Assembly (NCBI RefSeq): GCF_002078875.1
Contig: NC_034409.1
Span: 109,339,568 to 109,403,567, forward strand
Origin: Numida meleagris
Lineage: Eukaryota > Chordata > Aves > Galliformes > Numididae
Direction: 5' to 3'
Length of the DNA: 64,000 bases
Shown here: piece after piece, positions 1 through 12,400 of the stretch
Layout: every line of letters begins with the position of its first letter
Position numbering within the stretch: the stretch's first letter is position 1
Position numbers and translations under genes: made by a program
The notes under the pieces: generated by a model
What the model was told of the DNA's origin: nothing
The model's input: only the letters and a program-made list of their open reading frames with translations
The model's database searches: none

Positions 1-327
1 ACAGGCTGGATTGCTTGTTCCTCTAGGCATGGGGTATACAGCATGAGCTTCAGTTTGAATCTCTGGTGTGGTAACATGCTGTGTAATGTTCAGATTGTTG
101 CAAGACTTTGGCTGCACTTTATTCAATACCAAACTTCAAAAAGTGGTGTTTCGGCTTTTTGATTTTTAAAGCCTTTGTTTCACTTTCTTTTCCAGGATTA
201 TCTGATTCTTTCCCACCAACCTCAGCACAATCACAGTGTGTGAGGCACCAAATCAGACCCCTCCAAGCTGTACTTAACCCTTTTAAGTCTTTTAAAAGAG
301 ATGACCAAAGCAAACCAGCAGCTGTAC
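1..327 (-). other. MAO intron 13, partial
   Basis: Sequence beyond the exon 13 donor. I find no match to exon 14 here, so that exon is expected to the left. No repeat recognised. Confidence 0.7.
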
Positions 328-439
328 CTCTCTGGCTGCTCTCTCTCCTGCCTGTACAGCCCCCTCCATGTACCCGCTCCATTGAGTAGCCGTCTCTGTG
401 CCAGCAAAGTAGATTCTGTCAACGGGCTGGCGAATGATC
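328..439 (-). CDS. MAO exon 13 (residues 412-449), aromatic-cage Tyr435
   Basis: 112 bp. Encodes [20 protein letters not shown], then [26 protein letters not shown] and WSGYMEGA close the FAD site, and Tyr435 completes the aromatic cage. Acceptor TTGTTTTGAAG, donor GTACAG. It is the last exon visible before the left edge. Confidence 0.96.
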
Positions 440-3400
440 CTTCAAAACAAATGGAGAATGTCAGATGACAAGTCATAAGAAGGCGATGATCCTTCTAAAA
501 GCAATTTGTTGGCTTTGATGAAGCATTCAACTTTGTTTCTCCATCATTCCTGCAGAGCAGGGCTGGGAGGCATGGTGCAATAAGCTGTCCCTGCAGGACC
601 ACCAACTTGCTTCTGTAAACAGTGCTCAGGAGCAGAGAGAGAAAAACCAATGCATAAATCAGTATGCTCAGCTTCTGTGCAAAATAATATGAGCCTTATT
701 TTAGTGCTAGGATAAGAAATAATCCTAATGGCCTCCCAAAATGTAGTGCAGCTGGCAGGTGCATGACAGCTTTGTTGTTATCCTGCTATTACAATGGGGT
801 GTGAATTATGTTTTTGCAGTGATGGGTCACCAATATCACCTACTCTTTGGGGGTTGGACTTGCCTGGTTGCTTGCCAAAAGGGGCTGGCAGCTGAAGGCC
901 TCTGCATTCAGGGAGTAGCATCTGACCCTGAACAGAGTCATAAGCCAGCTCATCAGCTATGCAAAGCTGCACAAGCATCTTGCTCAACCCAGATACAGGG
1001 AATGAACTCCCTTTCCCATCCAACTGTGGATAAGAGACCTCACCCACCACTACATGCGAACACATAGTGTTCAGATAAATTACTACAGAAGAGTCTGTGC
1101 ATGGGATGACTCCTTCCCACTCACATCTTTGACAGAGGTCAGGTGTAGCTCCATAATGGACAATCAGTTTGAGGAAAGCATACTAAGGAGCTCACGCTGT
1201 CGTTTGTTCTTTGGTTACGGATATGTGATTTGTCTGGTTGTTTCCAATAGGTGGTGAATTGTGCTTTCCACAAGCTTTTCAGTGATACACTAAACGTTAA
1301 TCATTGTTATCTACTATGACCCTTTAGGAATACAGCAGTTCTATGTGGGGAGGGCACTGCAGGCTTTGCTGAGTGGGAGGAGAGAATGAGTTTTCCTGTA
1401 AGGGTTTTGTGTCTTCCCCTGGTGATGCAACTCAGCAGCCTGTTAGAACCCGATGCTCCACCTGCACAGTCAGCAGAGACTCCTCCTCTGTCTAAGGAGG
1501 AGGCCTTGTGCCTTTGAGGACTTAGAAAGCATTAAAAATTATAACGCAAATAGGCAAATAGTGCACTGAGGTCAATACTCTAACTAGACTACTGTGGAAA
1601 GGTTTTATAGCTCTAGCAGGTCTTTTCGTGACTGTGCTTTGTTTCCTTGAAAATCACAAGAGAAACTCTGGTCTTATTAAAAGTCAAAAGCAAGACTCAT
1701 TAGCTGGCACGTAGGGGAGTGCAAAGAGGGTTGGAGCTCCCCCAGTGTGCTAAATATGCCCTAAGTTTTTTGCATAAAATAGATCATTGTACATGAGCTA
1801 CAAAAGTATTCTGTTTTACCTTCCATATGAATACATTATGCCAGGTGGGAAGTAGGCTGTATAACAGCCCCCTGAATACTGCTCCATAGTCCAGTTCTTC
1901 TCTTCATAATGCACTGGCTGTAAGTATTAGCAAATATTAGACAGTGAGACAGTGGCAAAGAAACTGGAAATAAAAATAAAAAACAAGTTTCCTCTGAAGA
2001 GGGGAAAAGAACAGGTTAAGGATGCCATGTCATGTCATCTGATTAATGCTATCCATGTACACACAACAAACATTTGCACTTTTAGAGAAGCAGTAGACTC
2101 CATGGGGAAATGATAGGGCAAATTAAACCACATGCCTCCTCATTCTTGCAAAGAATGAGACTGCCAGATCTTTTCTTCCTGTACTAGATGCTGCTGCCCT
2201 CCCCTTGGCACTGTAGATTCTATAGCACAACATAGAATTTTAGGTACCAGGAATTTTTACTTCATTCTCCAGAACAAAATAGCAACATTACTGTACAACG
2301 GAAGTGAAAACAGGTATTAATTTCTTACATGTAAAGCCTCTTCCATCTCCATTGCCTTGGCAAATGACTCACAGATTTTCTTCTTCCTGTATGAAAATAA
2401 AAGCATTTGGAAAAAAAAAGGGGGGGGGGGGAGGATAAAAACCTCTCAGCTATTGCTCGTTATAAAACAAATTGTACACATTGCAATACATTGGAAAGAA
2501 AGTTGGGTTTTGCTTTCTGATTTCAAGTTCTTATCTTAGTGTGCATATTCAAATGCTGATGCATAAATGTGACATCCAAAGTGGACCCTGGAATGGAAAG
2601 TGAAGGCCGGTTTTGGCAAAGAGCTCTAAAAAAACAAATCTTGGTACATTTATTCTAGGATGCAGAGCCAATTCATTCTCATGTTCACTGGTGTAAGACC
2701 AGAAGAGAAGTAATATAAATCAATGAAATCCTTACAGATTTACTATAGCTGAGATCAAAATATGAGCTGGAGAGTACTACTCACATTCCTAAGCAGAATT
2801 CCTCTTTTCCTTGCATGTATACCAAAATCACATTTAGAACATACAGTGTTCATTTCAGAGACTAATGAAGAAACCACACTGTTGTAAACATGGAGGTTTA
2901 AAACTTCTGTCACACAATCTAAATGTGAAGGATAACCAAAACTTCGTACATCAGAGCTCCATTTATCCCTGGGGTGAAACACTACTCAGTGGGGATGCAG
3001 TCTGAGAAACATGGAAGAGCAGGCAGGACGTGGAAACTCAGAAATATCCATAACTGGATGATATCAGCATTAGTGTCTTAGACCTAAAAGCTAAACTTCC
3101 ACCCAGCATTGCTAGTTGCACTGATCAAGTGTGTATATACATACGCATACACAAAACACACACAAGTCTGGAGAGAAGCACCATAGAATCATATCATGGA
3201 ATCACAGAATGGTTTGTGATGGAAGGGACCTCAAAGCCCACCCAGCCCCAATCCCTCCTGTGGGCAGGGCTGCCTCCCACCAGCTCAGGCTGCCCAGGGC
3301 CCCATCCAACCTGGCCTTGAGCACCTCCAGGGATGGGGCACCACAGCTTCTCTGGGCAGCCTGTGCCAGGGCCTCACCACCCTCTGAGGAAAGAATTTCC

Positions 3401-6400
3401 CCAACATCTCACCTAAATCTCCTCTCTTTTAGTTTAAAGCCATTCCCCCTTGTCCTATCACTACCACATGGAGTAAAAAGTTGGTCCCCTTCCTGCTTGT
3501 AAACTCCCTTCAAGTACCAGAAGGTCGCAATGAAGGCTCCCTGAGAAGTATCCCATATCTGAAGTATTTACTGTTTCTGAACTCTTACCTCTCCTCCTTA
3601 CTGAGACTGGCCAGTTTAACAGCCTTTCTGGTAAGGATGAAACTGAAAAGAAAAATATGGCATATAAATATCACAGTGTCAGCACTCCAGCTGATTTGTA
3701 AGCTCTTGCTTGAAATGACTCTAAAAAAAGATGGGTTAAGCATTCTAATGGTATGTAATGGGCTTGAGAGCTTTTCACTGTATGACATCACTTAGTAATT
3801 ACAGGTCACAGGGGTGAAAGGCCTGTGTGGGATACCCTGTGGAGTTAATTGAATGGAGGGCAAGCATCCCCAGGGGGCAGGCAGAAAGGACCGCCTGGCA
3901 GCAATCAGCTGAGAAAGCTGCAGATTGTAGGCATGTTTCCAAAGCTGCCAGCACTGGCCTCGTTCTCCTCCACTGGAATGAGCTCCTCATCCCCACCGAT
4001 TCAGGAGAGCAAAGTTATCCGCAAACTGAGCAGAGAGAAATGACAGCATTTAACAAACCAGCCTGCACCAGCTCCCTTCTTACACCTAGTTCTCATCCAA
4101 AAGGTCTGAGACTGAGTTTTCTTGTGATTTTTATGCCTTAAGGACAGCTGGCCATACCATTGCCCCTGCTGCTTGATGTTGATAAGAGCCTGCTGCTCTG
4201 ACAGCACCATGTTCAGTCTTGTAAGAACTGGGCCTGATATTCTCTCAGCTTGAAGGAAACAGATTTGGTGATTAGTTTTTCTGACTTCAGTGGAGATATG
4301 CAGGGGATGAATTAGGTTTCTACGCCAAAGTTGCAAGGAGAAGCCCACAAGAAGAAAGCATGAAATCATTTGCCTTTTGAGGTCTGGAGGAGGATTACTG
4401 CTCTCAGGGCAGAAATTGTTAAGCTTTGAATATGCCCATAAACATGTGCAGTTCTGTAGAACTGGCAAGCTGTCTTGCCAAATACTTCACATTTAGTTGC
4501 CTGACATTTATATTGGCTTTTTTTGGGGGGGGGCAGGGGTGCAGTTTCTCTTCAGATTACAGTAGAAACATTTGAAAAGATTGTTTGTTCATATTAGCTT
4601 AACTTTATTTTAAAAGCCAATAAATGCTGCTGCATATTTTCTCATCTGTTTGTCCAAACTACAGCTCCACTACTTGGCAGGTTCTTCAGAATGCTGATTT
4701 CCTCACTGAACAGCTGCTGCTGAGCTTAACCACAAGCCAGTGCCCTTTGTCCCTCCTCAGTCTGATGGAGAAAGGAGGCAAACGATGATGTCTTGGACAA
4801 CTGCATTTTCATTTTGGCCCAGGTGCTAAACATAAGGTCCAATGTAAGCAGAATACAAGCTCACAAATCTAGGTAGGTAAAGGATTTATTTCTAAATCTA
4901 CTCAGCAGCAAAACACTACCTTATCGCTTAAAATGAGCAAAGATTAATTCAGCAACCCTGTCCCAACAACTGTCTCTATACTGGGCAATTTTAGCAGGTT
5001 TTTTTTCACATAAAAATGTATACAGACTAGAGAGATGTAGGAAGTACTCTCCTCCATCTATGAATGCTGTGGGAGTGGGCACCACTGATATGAATCTCAT
5101 TCTCCCTCTTCCCCCTTCTCTGACTCCCTTAAACAAAAAGAAATACACGTGAACTAGAAGCTCCTAACCCCATAATGGCAGGAAAAGATCCATCGGGTTT
5201 CGTGTCATCCAAGGTAATTCCAATCGGACATTCTTCATCATCAATGAACAGAGAACCACAGGAACCTAAGGGGAGAAAAGAAAGCAAAATGATTGTCAGA
5301 GAGACTTGATGACGATTACCGCTACTGACAGTAGTGAACAGGGAAAACTATCAGTAAAAGAATTGTACAGTAGTTCCTCAGTCACCAATAATAACTACAA
5401 GTCTGAAGCATTCTTACAACAGTTTCTCCTTCTCTTTTCCACCTGACTCTGGGAAATTTTGTACACAGACTTATAAAAGTCATATTTAAATTCCATTACT
5501 AATTAGCAGGAATTTTTGTGGCTTGTTGTAGGTTCCTTTGGCTTTCTATATTTGGTGGAAAAAAAACACAAAAAAAACAAAAACATATCTAGCAAGAACT
5601 ATGATGGTTCATTCCATGAGTAATTTCAGTCAAAAGAAGAGCAGCAAGAAATCCTACTGTAATTACATCTGGTCACTGTGGGCACAAATTTACACACCAT
5701 ATTGATTTTGCTGATAAGACTGTTGGGAATGGAGTCCAGTAATAGTAATGCAGGAGAAACACGGGCAATCTAATCAAGTATCACATCCCCATTCCGACTG
5801 ACACGTTTCAGATGACTGTGCAAAAAATCCTGTATAGATGGCAATGTATAAACCTGCTTACATTTCTTTCTAATCCCTTTCAATAGCTGGTTTACGTCCT
5901 GCAGCATGCAAAATTATATTCTTTCAATTGAGAAATATGCTTGACCAGTGCAACTCCTGGTATCATTACACAGGAAGTGGAAACTGAGAGGTTGAAATAA
6001 GATGATCTTTAAGGCCTCTTCCAATAGAAGATTGAAATTCTATGATTCTATGAAACTAATCTGTCCATATAAATGGTTCTGGAAATGGTAACTGATTTTT
6101 TGATCGTTTATTAACAGTTAAAGCTGAGAAACGTGTGATGTTGCAGTACTTGAAAAAAATGTCTTGAGCTAAAAACAAAGCTAACCTACTTTTTCCATTT
6201 CTCTGAGATACCAAGTCTCTAGAACAGAGGCTTAAAACCAAGGAAAGGCCTCACTCGCACCTAAAGCTCTCACTGTCATTTGCTGTAAATTCTTTCTGGC
6301 TGCCCCAACTCTGCCCCAGCAAGGACTTCCCTACTGCAGAACCTCTGTTTCTGTGTGCTGCAGGTAGCCTGGCAGCTTTCAGCTTTAGTTTGCTTTGAAA

Positions 6401-9400
6401 TTGGGCTTCTATGAGTATCAGCTGGCAGCTCAGAGCTTTGGGATCCTGCTTGGGTCTGAACTCTACTTTGGGACAAAGTGTATACTTAAGCTTAGAAGAA
6501 AAGCTCTCCTTCCCAAAGAGCTTTACTTTTTGCTTTTCCATGTGTTTAGTTTGGGGGTTTTGCACATTTAATCCCTCCTTGGATTTATTCCCCAACAGAC
6601 AGCAGAGCTTCAACATTAGCATAGCGCTGGGCTCCCAAGTCCTTCACCTTCCTCACGTACCCTTCCGCTGCCAGAAGGCTTCCTTGTAGTACATCATGCA
6701 TTTTATGACAGATCCCATAGGCAAACGCTGAATTAACTGGTTTCTCTTCGGTGGCAGTTCTGGTTTGAAATGAATCTTTGTTGTCAAGATAGGAGGGATA
6801 GCAGAGATTACATACTTGCCCTGAAAAGTAAAACACAGTCAGTAGAAACAAAGCACTACCTCTCATCAAGGTTGTTCTGCAGGATACACGCATTGGAACA
6901 GGCTGCCCAGAGAAGCTGTGGTGCCCCATCCCTGGAGGCGCTCAAGGCCAGGTTGGATGGGGCCCTGGGCAGCCTGAGCTGGTGGGGGGCAGCCCTGCCC
7001 ACGGGAGGGATTGGGGCTGGGTGGGCTTTGCGGTCCCTTCCAACCTGAGCTGTTCTGTGATTATGTTCTATGATTTGAAAGATGCTCTTATCCATTGTTA
7101 ACAACTTTCCCACACCTGACTTTAGTACTTGGTTTTCCCACACAGGTATTTCCAGGTGATCAGAAGAATTCTGCCATTTGGGAAAAAGAATATAGAGAAA
7201 AATACATTGTTTTGTGATTAGGCAATTCTTGACAGCTTTCTGAACATTACAGGACCAGAGATGAAATCTGGCAGAACACAATTTGGGGAATGAGACAAGC
7301 ATAGTTAGAAGTGCCTTTTACCCCTCCCAAGAAAATATGATCCACATTTATCCAAATTACAAGCTGTTAAAAAAATAATAATCATTATTTCTGTGCACAT
7401 TCACAGAATACTACTTCAGGATAAGCAGCAGCAATGGTGATTTCAGCTTTCCTGAACATGCTCCATCCTTCCCACAGCTCTGTCTCTGACTGGAGTGACG
7501 AAGGATGCTCTGCTTCAGTGCTCAGGATGACACTGAATCACTACACACAGGCTTGGCTCTGTATGTAGCATTGCATGTCATCATTGTACTGACAGCACCT
7601 CACTACATGAGGGGGGCTGAGCTCTGGTTTTGCCTTATTTGTGACCAGCTGATCTTTTAAATCTTACTAAATGGGTATGAAATGTCTCTTTTTTTTTTTT
7701 TTCCTGCAAACCACAAGCTTAGATACAAACAGGAACCTTATTTTTCTTCATTTGAAATGGTCTCAGTGTCTAAAATGTAAACTCATATAATCCAGAAAAT
7801 GTTAAGACAGACATAGCAGACTAATGACCAATTAGCAAAACACCAAGATGTGACTTAGCCGTAAATAAATCTATAAAGCAGGTTTCACAGACTGCCTGCC
7901 AGGACAGTCTGAGGAATAGACACTCACAAATGGGTACTTCCTGATTACATCTGTCTAAGAGCTATAACAGATGTATTTCCCCACTAAATGCACACTCTAC
8001 TTTTATTCTGATCAAATTACCTCATATGTCTCATGGTTTAGAGTCTCCACAATGACATTATCACCTGTCTGATCAATACAGACCACAGGTCTCTCCAGTT
8101 TAACTCTGCCTTTGAGGCGCTCCATTATTTTCTCCGATATCTGACCAGAACCCCCAACAAACTTCCTCTCCTAAAAAAAAAAAAAATAGGAAAAACAAAA
8201 CAAAACAAAAATTCACCATCATTAGTCACAATTACATTGAAAAAGACTTCTGTTCATAATGAAGAAACTTCAGATCAAATCTGCAGACTTTCAGAGGAGC
8301 TAATTCCTAAGCCTCAAACTCAATGGAGATTGATACCAAAAGCACTTTTGCAATGGCTTTCTCAACTAGCCAGCTTGGAGGCTCGTGAAGCCAACAGAAC
8401 AAAGATAAAACACGTAATTTACCTACTTTAAACAAATCACTTAATTTTAAAGAGGTTTTTAGTATTTTTCCCATCACTGTGCTATCATAACCCTCAGGTG
8501 TGACAAAACTACTAGCTTGCATCTGTACAGCTGAAGTATTTACAAACTCAGGAGCAAGGCAGATCTTGAACCGAATCAGGCCATAAGCATGGAATGTAAT
8601 GAATTTTATCCATACCTGGGAAGACACAGCACCATTTGCAACACCTTTTTTTTTCTTTGTGATGTCCATGCAGAGTAGAGACCCAGTGGAACGCATGACC
8701 TTTTATCTGCCAGTCACCACTGTTACATCAAGCAGCTCACTTTTACACATTGGATACTGGTACTGGCAGGGAGGACATTTTTATAAGATTAATCTTGGCT
8801 GTTAAGTCAGAAACACTCACTGGTGTTTCTCAGCTGATTTTGATCAGGATGAGGGAAGGAAGGTAGAAACCAAGACAGCTTGATAGATCCAGGCACAAGG
8901 AAAAGGAAGCACTATTTTCAGTCTTGTTTTCCTGTCTCCATGTCCTGTCTAGCTAAGAGAGTCTTGAGATTCATCTTGCTTTTAATTCTTACCACAACAT
9001 CTAATCACTTGCTGACATGGGACAGCAACTGCAGCTGAGAGGCCCCTGGGCAGGAAGACTCTTGCTCCTATTTGAGGGCAGCATTATCTTTGCCTACTTT
9101 CTTCTCAACACATCATTGTCAGTTCTCACCACAATGGAGAGACATTGATGGGGACTTCAAACCTCTCCAGGCAACTTCTTTCTATGTTTCCCTACCTTTA
9201 GCACTTGGAAAGGTGGCTCTCTCTCTGCTTTTGCAGTTGGTAGCTTAAGTCTGAAGTACTGCATGTATCTTCTGAGGCGGTGTTAACTGAAGTAGGTTAG
9301 TGGAGGGTGTTAACATACCACATCCCAATTATTTTGACAGATTCCCTCTTCCGTTTTCTGAAACTTCATTAATAACAACCACATGAAAAACATGAGGTTC

Positions 9401-12400
9401 TGCAGCCTGACATGACCAAGGTGAAAAACATTCTCATGGAACTCAAAAAAAAACCATGCTGCCACATAAGCTGTCTCAAGAAGGAAGGTCCTTTTAGAAC
9501 CTGTTTCCAATTCATGTCATTAGAGACTTTCACAGCAAATAATTGGTATTTCAGTCTGAAGCACACTTGCTTTGAACTCCTGACAAAAATTCAAATATGA
9601 TTAGTATCCCACGGAAAACAAGTTGGCAGATAAAGAAAAACAACAAAACCGTAACAAAAGGACAGTGCTGAACTGAATGCAGGAAGGAAGAATTAATTAA
9701 ATTGTCCCAATTTATCCCAAAGCCTAGCTAACAAAAATCCTCATTGCACAGAGCTGAGAGGCCTGCTCAGCCCTATGAGAACATAGTTGCCACATCAACT
9801 TGGTGTTTTGTCCTCCTTTCATTAACTGCACAGTCTGACAGGTACAACACTCCACTTGCTCTTTACGGTTTCAAGGGGGAAAGAACATGAGACATTTTTA
9901 CCTGGCCCCCATTGGTGACAGAGAATATCCTGGCTGTGCCACCACACTGCCTCACATACCACAGGAACCAGAGAGCAGAGACTTCATGAGGCTCAGACGT
10001 GACGTTGACATTCACGAAGAGGGTGGCAAAGTCTTTAACAGCTCTGCATGAAACACAGGAGCAGAAACAGGCAGTGAACAAATCTGACATGCTCATGGCT
10101 TTCATTATTATTTATTGAGAAGGTTTGCTATCCCACGGTCAAAAAAACGAAAATGGTTTGTATGTGCCTCATTTTTAGCCTGAAGCTTGATTGTTTCACA
10201 GAATCACAGGGGTTGGAACGGACATCAAGAAATCACTGAGTCCAACTCCCTGCTAAAGCAGGTTCCCTACAATAGGTCACACAGGTAGATGTCCAGACGG
10301 GTCTTGAATATCACCATATAAGGAGACTCCACAACCTCTCTGGGCAGCCTGTTCCAGTGCTCCATTACCTTTACCATAAAGAATTACTTCCACATGTTAG
10401 TATGGAACTTCCTAGGTTCAAATTTTAAGCCACTACTCCTTGTCCTATCACAACACCAAGAAGAGCCTGGCCTCATCCATTTGCCTCCCACCTCTCTTTA
10501 GATATTTATAAACATTTATCAGATCCCCTCTCAGTCTTCTTTTCCCCAGGATGGACAGACCTAGGTTACTCAGCTTTTCCTCATATGGGAGATGCTCCAG
10601 GCCCTTAATCATCTTTGTGGCCCTTCACTGGACTCCTTCTAGGAGATCCCTGTCTTTTTTAAACTGGGGAAACCAGAACTGGACACAATAGTCAACATGT
10701 GGCCTCACCAGGTCAGAGTAGAGGGGGAGGATTACCTCCCTCGGCCTACTGGCCATGCTCCTTTTAATACACCCCAGGATACCACTGGCCTTCTTGGCCA
10801 CAACAGTGCACTGCTGGCTCATGGCCAACCTGTTGTCCACCAGAACACCCAGGTCCTTCCCTGCAGAGCTCCTCTCCAGCAAGTCATCCCCTAGCCTGTA
10901 CTGATGCATCCGGTTATTCCTCCCCAGGTGCAAGACTCTGCGCTTGCCCTTGTTGACACTCACAAATCCATGCGGCCAGATGGATTGCACCCTAAAGTGC
11001 TGAGGAAGTTGGCGGATGTGGTTGCCAGGCCGCTCTCCATCATCTTCCAACAGTCCTGGTTAACAGGGAATGTCCCGGTTGACTGGAGACTAGCAAATGT
11101 GACTCCTATCTTCAAGAAGGGCCGGAAAGATGATCCTGGTAGCTATAGACCTATTAGTCTCACCTCGGTGCCAGGGAAGGTTATGGAACGGATAATCTCA
11201 GGATACATCGTGGTTCAGTTAAAGGTCAACCAGGGGATCAGGCCCAGTCAGCATGGGTTTATGAATGGTAGATCCTGTTTGACAAACCTGATTTCATTTT
11301 ATGACAAGGTGACCCGCTTAGTGGATGAAGGTAAAGCTGTCGATGTGGTCTACCTGGACTTCAGTAAGGCCTTTGACACTGTCCCCCACAGCATCCTTGT
11401 GGAGAAGCTGGCTGCCGATGGCATCCACTGATGGCCCAGAGAGTTGTGGTCAATGGAGTTAAATCCAGCTGGCAGCCAGTCACAAGCGGTGTCCCCCAGG
11501 GCTTGGGGCTGGGGCCTCTTCTATTCAACACCTTTATCAATGATCTTGATGAGGGGATTGAGTGCACCCTCAGTAAGCTTGCAGACGACACCAAGGGAGG
11601 GAGTGTTGATCTGCCAGAGGGTAGAAAGGCTTTACAGAGGGACCTGGATAGACTGCATCGATGGGCCAAGGTAAACCATCTGAGTTTCAACAGAGCCAAG
11701 TGTCGGGTCCTGCACTTTGGTCACAACAACCCCAGGCCACCCTACAGGCTTGGGGAGGAGTGGCTGGAAAGCTGCCTGATGGGAAGGGACCTTGGTGTGC
11801 TGATGGAAAGTCAGCTGAATATGAGCCAGCAGTGTGGCCAAGAAGGCCAATGGCATCCTGTCTTGTATCAGGAATGGTGTGGTAAGCAGGACTAGGGAAG
11901 TCATCCTGCCCCTGTACTCAGCATTGGTGAGGCCCCACCTTGAGTACTGTGTTCAGTTTTGGGCACCTCAATACAGAAAGGACATTGAGGTGTGGCAGCA
12001 GGTCCAAAGAAGGGCAACAAGGCTAGGGAAGGGCTTGGAGAATATGCCCTACGAGGAGAGACTAAAGGAACTGGGGCTGTTTAGTCTGGGGAGGAGGAGG
12101 CTGAGGGGAGACCTCATTGCTCTCTTCAAATCCCTGAAAGGTGATTGCAGTGAGAGCAGGGCTGGTCTCTTCCCACTGGTCACAGGTGACAGGACAAGGG
12201 GAAATGGCCTCAAGTTGCACCAGGGGAGGTTTAGGTTGGATATCAGGAAAAACTTATTTACAGAAAGGGTTGTTAAGCACTGGAACAGGCTCCCCAGGGA
12301 GGTGGTTGAGTCACCATCCCTGAATGTGTTTAAAAACCATTTGGATGTGGTGCTCGGGGACATGATTTAGTGGTGGGCTGTTCGAGTTAGAGTAGTATGG

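Noticed and set aside
2900..2982. Possible exon 11 remnant on the minus strand (gagctctgatgtacgaagtt resembles the CELYAKVLG codons)
   Set aside because: It needs frameshifts and lacks a proper donor, and the true exon 11 with exact 58-bp length and good splice sites is at 2329-2386.
4001..4468. 155-codon minus-strand frame in intron 9
   Set aside because: No known motif and lies wholly within an intron between verified exons.
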